Source: Limanda limanda
Taxonomy: Eukaryota > Chordata > Actinopteri > Pleuronectiformes > Pleuronectidae
Assembly (NCBI RefSeq): GCF_963576545.1
Contig: NC_083655.1
Coordinates: 2,086,922 to 2,150,921, forward strand
Reading direction: 5' to 3'
DNA: 64,000 nt
Below the pieces are notes generated by a model. It made no database searches and was not told the origin of the DNA. It saw only the letters and a list, made by a program, of their open reading frames with translations. The position numbers were made by a program, and so were the translations under genes. This document shows positions 1 to 10,900 of the stretch, one piece after another (the first letter of the stretch is position 1; each line of letters opens with the position of its first letter).

Positions 1-3000
1 TGACATGTTCATGTGTGGGTCTCTAACGCCTTTAGCTCTACGCCTCCACCGTTTCACACAACTGGTTCGCCCTAGAGGAGGAAGTGGTGAAGGGTCAACT
101 TCCTGCCGATTGCAATGTTGAAATCTTGTAGGAAATGATGACATGAGCCACCTGCAAACGGTGGGGACTGTTTCACTGTTTCACTGTTTCACTGGTGTTA
201 GTATGTGTTGAATTGTGGTTCAGAGCCTCATGCAAATTTGAATTTACACATATAAAATACATGAACTGAAATTTTTATAATTTACCCTGAGTCATTTATG
301 TCTCAAAGCCTTTTTATTGAAAGTTTGTTGACAACCTCATAACAACCGACCACACTAACAACCAGAGTGTGGTTCTGGTCCACATGTCCACAAAGGTATG
401 TTCACACAGAAAGCTGAAAAAGAACCGACTCCAAAAGTTAACAAGTTATATTTACATAATTGTCATTTTTTAGGGTAAAAGTTAAGCTGGTAACACATAT
501 TCTACTTTCAGCGAAGGAAAGAAAAAGCCTTTATCAGTCAATTTATACCCGACGGCTGCTTTTAGATTCCAAATACCTCCTTCAACCCTCAAAGAGAAGT
601 CGGAGGTGATGAGTGTTTCATTTGGTCAGATCTAAAAACGGTCTCATCTCATCTCGTCATGGAACTCACCGCGAGAAAGAGAACAAGTGAACTTCTCCAA
701 ATGTCCAACCATGTTCGTAAATACATGAGTAAAACACCTCATTATCTCTGGCTCAAGATGGCGGGTTTGATAGGGATCTGTTGCAAAATCATTCAAAAGA
801 TTCTTATCAGGAATTTTGGAGAACTCTTCGCTGGAAGTGAAACACTGGCATGACTTGTGCAATTTGAAATGATTAAGTTCATGCACACAGTTCTCTGAAG
901 GGAGCCCGGCTTTCCTTTTTAAAGCAGAATTGTTTCTAATAAGAGACCAAACTTTGTGAGACTTTTTTAAACACAGGTGCAATAACTTTACAACTGGTTT
1001 AATGTCTCTGAACCTTTGATTCACAGTCACAAGAGTCTCGATGCCCTTTTCGCACCATTTTCTCTGCAGAAACTGTCCTGAAAATATGTGATTTGTCAGC
1101 ATTTGTAAATATTATTGGAAACACCCAGGCATGAGCCCTGGCAGCGCTCCAGACTCACACAATGCACTGTGAAAACACACCACTGCAGGCTATATACTTC
1201 TGGTATTCGCTGAAATTAAAGACTGGATATACAGTATCTGCAAATGCTTTCCTCCAAGAAAACAGTTTCCCTCCTCCCTCCTTAATAATCTCAAATACAT
1301 GTCCCGAGCTTTTTTCATGAGCCTGCACATGTGTAAATCAAGAAAATGGAAACCAGACAAGAACACAAAGCACAAGAGCGTTTGCCATAATGTATAGAAA
1401 CTCAGATTGAATATCTGTACTCGAGGCTTATGCAGATGTGTTTACAGAACCGGTCGAACGCTACCGAGAAGGAGAGAAATCAGGAACTCAAAATGCTAAT
1501 GGGGATTAAAAAACCTCAAATCATAACTGGCATTGAACAATACACAAGATCGTATCTGTGTTTGCCGAAGAGGGTTCGTCTTGAGATCAAACTCGGATGT
1601 TAAAAGCACAACACCTGCAGTAAATGAGTCATTTGACAATGTGTGTTTTAACATATCTCGGGGGTTTTCTTTGCTTGACGACGATCCTAAACAGGAACAA
1701 ATCCAGTCAACTAAGTGGTTTTAACCCCATCTTTGAAGAGGACATGTTCGGTGATACCCCCTTCGAGTGATTCAGTCTGTTCCTCTCTGATTAAATCTCC
1801 TCTCAGAAGCCAAATGTACAAAATGTTCCAATCATCACTGACAAGCTGACAGCACTGTGAGCTTTACAAACCAGAGGCCAAGCCTATCGGTTTCTCGTGG
1901 TCATTGAGTCATGCAGCAGTCTGACATGAGAGCTGGGTCCACCCTGTTGTACTGTAGACAGGAACACAGATGAACTAACACCCTGCTTGTCATCTTGGAA
2001 TACGCCTAATCTCTTTTTTATTCGTGGCACAACAACCTAATTTAGATTCATATCACCGGAACAAAAATATCATAAAAGACAGTTTTCTGCTGTTTTTTGC
2101 TCCCGGTTGACAACTTTAGAATCACTAAATCTGACAGGATGCCAAACATTAACTGTCATGTCTGCTCTGACTGAATCAGGCAAAACAAATTCTCTGCGTT
2201 TGACGTCAACTTAAAACCACATCCTACAGAGGATTCAAAGTGAGAAAAGCAGCCCAGGGTGTTCACCGTTCACTGAAGGTACGGTTTAACGGAGCGGGGA
2301 CTCACCTTTTCAGATTCTTTTAATCCTTGTTCCACCGTTTAGTTTCAAGATGACAGCTTCATGGGCCGAATGTTCTCCTCGGATGAAGCGCTACAGCAGT
2401 AGAAAGCAGCTGCATGCAGGGTGTGTTGGTGGGGATTGCATCTGGCTCTCTGACTGTGGATTTCTTCCTGCTCAATGCGGAAGTTCAGGTCGAGACCTGT
2501 CACTGCATTCTTGCACAGAGTCTCTGAACTTTCACAACAGTCTTGTCAGGGCAGCACTGGCCCCCCCCCTTTTCACAATGCTGCTTATCTGCACGGCAAC
2601 TGCTTCAAACACACTTAGAAAATCCTCCATCCAGCTACGAGTTTCAATCAAGACTTCTGCGGTGATTGACAACCACTGGAGCAGATGATGGAGTGTGTGG
2701 AGGGAAAGAAAAGGCTTTGGTGGGATTTCTAGGAAACGCTGATTCAGCACAGGAAATGTGACGGAGCTGGGTTAATGATTCACCTGGTAGAAACTGATTG
2801 ACTGCAGATCTTTAGACAGGAGTGGTCATGGGACACGTCACAGCACCGACAGAAACCAGAGCGGGAATCAAGCAGAAAGCACACATCTCCCAGGCCATTC
2901 AGAAAATAGCTTTTAATTTGCAATCCTCTGTTTCGCTTGAAATCAGGAAGGAATATGGTGAGACACTGGTGTGGTGCAACAAGGTCATTAATCTTCATGG

Positions 3001-4014
3001 GGGGGGGGGGGGGGGGGCGGACCAAGGAAAGTCAAGCTGTCAATGTATGAATAGCCTCCGGCTCTTATCTGACCGCACAGACACAGATAGCTCTATTTAT
3101 TTGCATTTCTCCTTGAGTCAACCTGGGAGGCCAAGAATCAAGATCTCACATCTTTTAGTAATTTAGGGTGGGGGGGGGGGGCAGCTCAAACCGGAAAATG
3201 TGTCAAAATATTAGAAAAAACTGAGGGAAAAATCTGCATCATGACGCATTACGATGCTGATTCCCTCATTTTCCAGAGAAAACATATAGTGTCTGTCTGC
3301 ATTATTTCACTGTTATTAACACTTCTGTCTCCTGTGGTCCCTCGAGACCCCCCCCCCCCAGCTCCGAAGGGAAAGGCAGACCACCCTCTCTGCCTCTCTG
3401 TGGTGGGATCCTGTCATCGTCCGGCGAGGTCGAGGAACCACGGGGGAGGGGGGGGGGGAACCAAATAACCTTGAATGCGTTGGAGAGCCTTTCATGACTC
3501 GTGATGTATTAAACCAACACTCCGGGTGTGGGCTTGTGTCCCGACCGCCCTCATTTCCTCCCTCTCTCTCTCTCTCTCTCTCTCAGGGGTTGACAAACAC
3601 ATGGTCACCAAAAGGATCGGGAGGGGGGGGGGTGTCTCTGTGGCCTGCACGCTCCACCGCTGCTGAGGGTGGTCCAGAGGGGGGGGCACAGAGTCAAGAA
3701 ACGGGCGGTTATATTTATAGCAACCTTGAAACAACAGAGCAGGAGCTGGTTGCAAGGCGAAGACCTTCTGAACAAAGAGCCGCCTGTTGGAATTCCAAAC
3801 AGAAATTCCCAAACCCCCAGATGTTAAGGTGAGAGAAATATCAGAGGGCGGATTTTTAAATCATTATTGAGTCCGGTCACGCCCACACAAACTCTAAACA
3901 CCTCTCCTGGGCTCGGGCTCACAGAAGAAACTGGGGTGATAATGATGAAACCAGTGGGCAGCTTGCAAAACCATAGAGCAGTGAAAGGTAAGACTGCAGA
4001 GGACAAGCTGTCCC
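1..4014. other. Intergenic region, no gene recognised
   Basis: I see no exon set, conserved domain or RNA gene here. The only sizeable open frame is 644..1102 on the minus strand (152 codons); it resembles nothing I know and has no splice or domain support. The region holds homopolymer G runs (about 3000-3017 and 3171-3181) and a short (CT)n near 3563-3584. It lies upstream of the plus-strand secreted-protein gene and could carry regulatory DNA, but I can point to no specific site. Confidence 0.6.
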
Positions 4015-4162
<148 letters not shown>

Positions 4163-4220
4163 TGAAGGGTGACGCTCACTGGGAGAGTTGCAGTGCCCTC
4201 TGTTTGTTCTCTGCTGTAAT

Positions 4221-5308
4221 CAGAGGTGTCAAAAGTATTCACATCCATTACTCAAGTAGAAGTATAGATACTAGGGTTTAAAAGGACTTCTGTAGAAGTT
4301 GAAGTATCAACTCAAGCTTTTTACTTAAGTAAAAGTGTAAAAGTACAGGTTTCAAAACTACTTAAAGTATAAAAGTAAAAGTATTGTAAGGGTTTTTTTC
4401 CATTAAAGACAAACTCTTAAGCCGCGTCTCAGGGGCCTATAGTGCACTACACCACCTCCTCCAAAAAAAACATTTTTCTAAAAGCCATTATGACTATAAT
4501 GTTATATTAAAATGTTATGTTGAAAAATGTGGGATGCTGCGAGGACGGTGGCGCACGCCTCATCCGCTGCTCGCGCCACATTGTGTTGTGTTTTTGAACG
4601 ATGACAAACCGAAATGAAAACAGGCCAAAATTAAATAGGAGTAACGAGGCTATTTTTAAAATGTAAGGAGTAGAAAGTACAGATAATTGCGTGAAAATGT
4701 AAGAAGTAGAAGTAAAAAGTCGTCTGAAAAATAAATACTCCAGTAAAGTATAGATACCCAAAATTTCTACTTAAAGGGACTCTTACCTTTGTTGCATTTG
4801 TACACTTTTTGTGGATAAGGTTAAATTGGTATTAATAAGGTAATGACACTCTAAAATGCAAGACAGACCCACCAGGAGTAAAAACAAACAATTATTTCAC
4901 TCTCATAATATTTAGTGAAAACTTCAACCAATAAAATTCTTCGGACCGAAGGACCTTATTGGCCGACAGACCTGTCTGTTTGCTGCATGGAAACAGACAG
5001 GAAGCCCGTCTGCTTCTTGTGGCGCATTCGGGCCCGCGTCATCAATGTATATAACTTACCGGTGCTTCTGAATCCGAATCCATTGCTTTGGTAAACAAAA
5101 ACTCACGTGCGTGCGCGGAGGCAGTAGGTTGAAAGTCTGCTTGTAAATAAAGTTTCTTCAAAAAAACACCGCGGATGGGAACGAGGGGGTGGGGCATTGG
5201 AGGAAGGCGGGATGATTTGAATGTGCTGTAATTCTCAAATGCAACAAAGGTAAGAGTCCCTTTAAGTAAGGTAACAAAGTATTTGTACTTCGGTACTTGA
5301 CAGCTCTG
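4221..5308. mobile_element. hAT-like non-autonomous element, diverged, with nested insertion
   Basis: The ends form an imperfect inverted repeat (CAGAGGTGTCAA at the left, TTGACAGCTCTG at the right). Both sides are flanked by the 8-bp direct repeat GCTGTAAT (4213-4220 and 5309-5316), a target duplication of the size made by hAT transposases. The interior is rich in AAGTAnAAGTA-type motifs and resembles the elements at 8979, 38415 and 53932, so this is probably an older relative of that family. No transposase is encoded. A second element is inserted at 4775..5261. Confidence 0.85.
4775..5261. mobile_element. Nested TTAA-site inverted-repeat element
   Basis: A 487-bp element inside the hAT-like copy. 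Its ends are perfect inverted repeats of about 28 bp starting AGGGACTCTTACCTTTG. It is flanked on both sides by TTAA (4771-4774 and 5262-5265), the target-site preference of piggyBac-type transposases. No coding capacity is visible. The ends start with AGGG rather than the usual CCC, so assignment to the piggyBac superfamily is tentative. Confidence 0.8.
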
Positions 5309-5316
5309 GCTGTAAT

Positions 5317-6933
5317 GTACATGTCAAACCCCACTGAACTCTGTGGGGGGGGGGGGGGGTGGAGCAGCTCGTGCTACCGGCTGCTTTCTTTACTAAGCGG
5401 TGAAATAATAATAATCCACGCCGCAGGTTTGCAACCAGAAGAAAAAAACGTCCAATAAACTGGATGTTTTTGTTCGTATGCAACTGAATCCCGACAGAGA
5501 CTCTCTCTGGCTGCAGCTACACAAACAGCTTCCAGCAAACAAGAAAGCTCTGCTCTGATTAATACGAGTGAAACTTGCCTCAATGTGGAAACAAATATTT
5601 CTGCCAAAAGGGAAAAACTTGTGGTAAGTGGAAATAATGAGAGATGGTAAAATGTCAACTTTGTGAGAGACCGCGTCAGAAATAATGAGTCCGAGTGGAA
5701 ATGATGAAAAGAGAAATGTCTAAACTCTGAGATGCAAAACAACAAGGTAGTAAAAGTTAGGAAATAATCAAAGTAAGTGGGAGAGAAAAGGTCAAAATTA
5801 TACAAGTAAGTACAAATTAGCAAAAGATTATTTGACAAATCAAACATTTTACAAATTGAGTTAAAAATTACGAGCAAATAATACGAGTCTAAAGTTTGAC
5901 TCAGAATTTTACATCTTTATGTCGTCATTTAAATGTTAGATCCTTCTGTGCTTGGCAGTGATCGACTTCCTACCTGACCTCCACATTATCAAACAGACAT
6001 TTACACAATAATCTGCCAAACCAGCTTCACACATCAGCCTCAGATCTCCTCCCACTGCAGGACCCGAGGTCGAAGTCCTGGGACCAGAGTTATGAGGAGA
6101 AAGCAGCTGCTGGTTTCACATTCCTGACTCCTGCCTCAGGTCCCTTCAGCAGGAGTTTGACCTTTGACCTTTGTTGGCTTTGTCTCTAACCGGGGCCGCT
6201 CGGTGTTGACAGGACCTGTATAACACGGAGAATACAGAGGTGAGGACCAGCAGCTGTCTCAACAATCACTTTCTTATTGGGAGGAAGGAGAGTCAACAGT
6301 GGGGGACATGAACAGTGACAGTCAGGAAGGTATGGAAGAGCATTAGAGCTCAAACTTGAATTCTTAAGAATCTATCAAACTGCTACCACTAGCACACATG
6401 ACCTCTACAAAACACCCTGAGTATGAATAAGTGAAACTGGTTTATTTCAAACATAATTCTTTGACACTAGTCTTCAACATTTTGACTGAAAAAGTTGACA
6501 TTTCAAAGTTATTCTCAGCATTTCTACTTCATTCTTGGCTTTAAAAATATATCTCTGGCTCATTTACATTGTATTGGATGAATTCTATGGCATTTTGACT
6601 TTTTAGAAAAAAATAATTCAATAGTTTTTCTCAACATTTCATTTTTGTTTTTACAAAACACCAAACAAATTATCCTCCCTAACTTTGTTTGACATTTTTC
6701 TTGACAGTCAGAATTTATTCTTTGACATTTCCAATTTAGAAAAAACTTTATTCTTGGCATCACAACTTTATTTACAAATACAAAAAATCGGTTTTATCGA
6801 CTTTTCAAATATAAGCTCTTCCTCCTCAATTATTCTCAGCCTGACTCCAAAACTCTTCTATAGGACGATGCCAACACTGGGGAACAACATTCTTCTTGGC
6901 ATTGCATGAACACATTTTATTGTTTTTTCCCTT
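5317..6933. other. Intergenic, AT-rich, nothing recognised
   Basis: Open frames here are short and AT-driven, without splice-site or domain support. A 14-bp run of G lies at 5346-5359. I see no gene or RNA. Confidence 0.55.
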
Positions 6934-6937
6934 TTAA

Positions 6938-7499
6938 CCCTTTGATACACAACATGGGTCAAAAGTGACCCGATGGAGTTTTAATTGTAAATATCTTTGC
7001 AATAAATGTATTTCATCATTCAGAATTCCAGGAATTCCTCAATTAACTTGTTTTTGATCATTACACATTCTTATTTTTATTTTTCCTTATTTACTTTTTT
7101 AATAAAAAACATTTTTGTATCACTACCCCTCTAATGCACAACATGGGTCAAAAATGACCCGTATTCATTTCACATGTTATTTCATGCATGGCTGTGCTTC
7201 TTTGCTATATCTTTTAAAATATATTTAGTTAATCATTTAATATAACAAAGTATTAATTAAAATATCTTGTTTTTGATTACCACAAATCATTATTTTCATT
7301 TTCTCTGTCTTAATTTTTGAACTAAATTGGTTTTTGTATTACTACATCAAGTTTACACACATGGGTCAAAAATGACCCATGTATGCAAGTGTGAATTTGG
7401 TGGAACCTTTGATTTGTAAATGTTTGTAGTTAGGAACATGTTTACTGTGGACAACTTTTCACATACCACACTTGTCAGAACTACTTGTGTATCAAAGGG
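6938..7499. mobile_element. piggyBac-like MITE with TTAA target duplication
   Basis: A 562-bp element with terminal inverted repeats CCCTTTGATACACAA and TTGTGTATCAAAGGG, bounded on both sides by TTAA (6934-6937 and 7500-7503). CCC-type ends plus TTAA duplication are the hallmark of piggyBac elements. The interior is AT-rich, encodes no transposase, and carries three copies of the short palindrome TGGGTCA-AAA-TGACCC (about 6956, 7145 and 7363). It ends about 400 bp upstream of the secreted-protein start codon. Confidence 0.85.
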
Positions 7500-7503
7500 T
7501 TAA

Positions 7504-7903
7504 TATGAAAACAGAGGATACATAAGAAGAAGATGTGTATTCTGCCCTTCTCTCTCTCCACCGGGGAGGTCCTGTGGAGAGAGGCAGGGAAGCTGAAGGG
7601 TTAATTCTGAGCTGGGGAAACCTGATGCTAATTAAGCTTTGGAATTCCTCATCCCGACCGAGCAGCAGCTCAGAGGCTCCGGAGGCAGCAGCAGGGATGT
7701 GTGACGGGCTCGTTCCTCACTGACACTCAGAGTCAGTCTCACCGAACCTGCAGCGGAAGGTACCGGGACTCATCCACTGGGACAAAGTTTCTTTTCTATG
7801 ATTAACTTCTGCTTTTCCTCCAGGTTTCCCATTTGGTTCATGCACCAGCTCAAACGTGCATTTTCTGCTCCTGCAGGTAAAGACGGATTCGTCTCATGCA
7901 AAC
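7504..7903 (+). promoter_or_regulatory. 5' flank and leader of the secreted-protein gene
   Basis: About 400 bp between the piggyBac-like MITE and the start codon at 7904. The last part is presumably 5' UTR. A good acceptor-like site (TTTTCTGCTCCTGCAG, ending 7876) means a leader intron is possible. No TATA box is obvious in a sensible position. The start codon context, AAACATGG, has A at -3 and G at +4. Confidence 0.35.
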
Positions 7904-10900
7904 ATGGTTTTACTGACCTCGGTGCTGCTGCTCTCCTGGGTGTCGCTGCACAGCCGGGCTGCAGCGGACTTCTGCCGGGGGTCGCACTGCTCCGGTGGGG
8001 GGGACAGGAGCGACCCGAGACCGTGCACCGGAGACCACTGTCCGGGGGGGAGATCCTCCAGGCAGCCGCGGCAGTTCCACCCCACCACACAGGGGAGAGC
8101 CGGGCAGATGGTGGCCGGGCAGCACCACGCGTACCCGGGCTCTGCGAGAGCCGCAGCGCAGCCTCTCCGCGGGGGGCACGGAGACCCCAGCGGAGGAGGA
8201 GGAGGAGGAGGAGGAGGAGGAGGTGGTGCACGGATGAAGGTGCCCGAGGTCCTGCCTCGACCGGCAGGGTGCACGGACCCGGGATGCACCGCAGCTGTGA
8301 AGCTATTTCAACCCACAAATGAGACCCGGGACTGCAGGGGGCTCGAGTGCAGGCTGCCCCCCAGGATCCGGCCCAAAGCCCGGGCCAAGTCCTGTGTGGG
8401 TGAGGGCTGTGTGTCCGGTTCAGAGGAGAGCCTCTCCTCCTCTTCCTCCTACTCTTCCTCCTCCTCATCCTCCTCCAGCCAGCGACCCCCCGTGCATCTG
8501 TCCGACAGAGCCGCGCAGTTTCTGGGAGATTTCCCGGAGTTTGGATATTCGTCCTCGGAACTTGGCGGCGCGCCCCTGGGAGTCCAGCTCACATGTGACA
8601 TCAAGCCAGGTCTGTTATCTCCATCATCTGCATCATCTGCTGTGTTTAGATCATCTCAGGCTCTTTTTCCAAATGTCCAAAGAGGACAAAAAGGATTCAA
8701 TGCTCCAAGAAGTATTGTCTTCACTGGATTTCCTCTGAATTCTCCTCATGCACTTAATGCTTCATTGACTTTAGCCTCTGTCTCCAACTGTGGTCAGCTG
8801 TGGATTATGGTTTTAGAGCAGAGTAAGACTCTGGTGACCTTTAGCACTAAATGATATCTGCAGAGCAGCTCAGCTGGAAGAATGTCTCAAAGTCAATTGT
8901 CCAGAAAAGCTCTGGTTCTCTCCTGTTGGCCCGAGGTCACTGGGCGTTCACACTCCGTGCCAGCGCCTCACTGGAAATCAGTTGTGTATAAAGTACTTGA
9001 AAGCCATACTTGAGTAAAAGTACAGATATCTTACCTGAAAGTGACTTCGGTAAAAGTAGAAGTCACCCGTCAGAAAATGACTTGAATAAAAGTCTTAAAG
9101 TAGCTCATATTAAAAGTACTTAAGTATCAAAAGTATCTGGTGTTGAAATGTACTTAAGTATCAAAAGTAAAAGTACAAGTACCAAAATTAAAAATGCAAA
9201 GTGCTTTTTATAGTCTATACAGACACAAAACAACCCAAAATGTTTCTCCTCAAGATTTATCTCAACTGACTGAAAAATTATAACAACAATATGAATATAA
9301 TGTATATAATGTATAATTTTACAAATTTTGAACCCTAGATGAAAGAGAGAGAGAGAGAGAGTGAGAGAGAGAGAGAGAGAGAGGTGCGCCAACCTCCGCT
9401 GCTCAAGTAACGAGCCAGTTTGAGAATGTAAGAAATAGAAAGTACAGATATTTGTGCTCAAATGTAGCGAGTAAAAGTTAAAAGTCGTCAGGAAAATAAA
9501 TACTCAGGTAAAGTACAGATATGTGAAAAATCTACTTAAGTATAGTAACAAAGTATTTATACTTTGTTACTTTCCACCACTGCTGGAAATCAGACTTCTG
9601 CATCAGCCTTAATCTCACTTAATCACTTCCTCCAGTTCACAGTTTAACAGCGAGTGTGTTCCCGTCTCTCCCTCTGCATTACTTCTATCGCAGGTGAGAA
9701 TGAAGTTCCCTCCGAGGACGCCCTCATCCTGCACCTGCAGCTGGCCAAGGGGCAGGAGAAGCTGGTGGAGGCCCTGCGCGCCCAGCAGATGATCATCCGC
9801 GACCTGCAGCAGAAGCTGGTCGACCAACAGGACGCCCTCCTGTCCCAGCAGCGGGAGATCCTGGAGCAGCAGCGGGGCATGTACGAGCAGATGGACGTGG
9901 TGAAGAACCAGTACGGCCTCCTCTCGGACACCGTCAAGCAGGTCTCCTTCCAGGGCCTGCAGGGCGAGCTGCAGAGCTACTTCCAGAGCCACCTGGCCGG
10001 TCTGCAGAGCCAGGCCCGCAGCCACCTGCAGAAGTCCTACGCCGTCCACAAAATGGACGCCGACACGAAGGTGATGGACGCGGTCGGGGAGGCGAACTTC
10101 CCTCGACCTCTGCTGGGCTGCCCTTCGCCCTGCGGCCCCGACGAGTTCTGTGATTTTCAGAGGGACCCGCCTCAGTGTGAGAAGTGCACCATGTGTCCGC
10201 CTGGCTTCTTCCTCATCTCACAGTGCTCGTCCACCGCAGACCGCATGTGCCAGGTACTGACCTACAAAACACTGAGTGGCATTTTGAGGAACTCACTATC
10301 ATCTTAAAAACACCCACAAGTTGCCATAGTGTCAACCAGTATCTGTACAGTGTCAAACCAACTGCAGAAAATGGGTCTGCATGGGTTTCAGCTGGTAGTT
10401 GTGGTTCCACATGATGAAATCAGTCGATGGTTTTCGAGCCACACAACCACAGCTGGTCCGAAGTCTAAATAATCTCAATGAACTTCCCCAAACCTTTAGA
10501 ATAAACAAATGTTTGATCCTTGTCTTTAATTCCAAACACGAGCACAGAATGTCTTCTTGCAGCTTCAGTGCATAAGCAGAATTATTCCCCATGTTTTCCT
10601 GATTATAATATGATTCTTTATGAATTACAGGATAGAGATGAATGCCTTGAGCTACCAAACATTTGTGGGGAGCGAGTGAAGTGCCTGAACACCCCAGGTG
10701 AGTTTGAAACATTGTGCTGATGATAAACAACTTCTTCTACGATCATTGGACAGATTTGACCTTAGAACCCATTTTCCCCAGTTTATTTTATAACCAAAAG
10801 AATCTCAGTATTTTTCATCCACACAAAACAGACATTATAAACTGTATCACATGTAGGGTTGCAAAGGGGTGGAAAGTTTCCGGTAAATTTCCGGAAACTT

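Noticed and set aside
2350..2688. 112-codon plus-strand frame
   Set aside because: No homology recognised, overlaps an antisense frame of similar length, interrupted by a C-run; likely chance.
7770..8468. 232-codon frame antisense to exon 1 of the secreted-protein gene
   Set aside because: Low-complexity Pro/Ser/Arg shadow of the signal-peptide and poly-Gly/poly-Ser exon.
7856..8854. Longer version of exon 1, starting at GTG and running past 8609
   Set aside because: GTG is not a normal eukaryotic start; the in-frame ATG at 7904 has a signal peptide and good context. Beyond 8609 the frame is intronic: a GT donor at 8610 joins in frame to 9694.
9120..9461. 113-codon minus-strand frame
   Set aside because: Lies wholly inside the hAT-like MITE; a similar frame occurs in the inverted copy near 54044.
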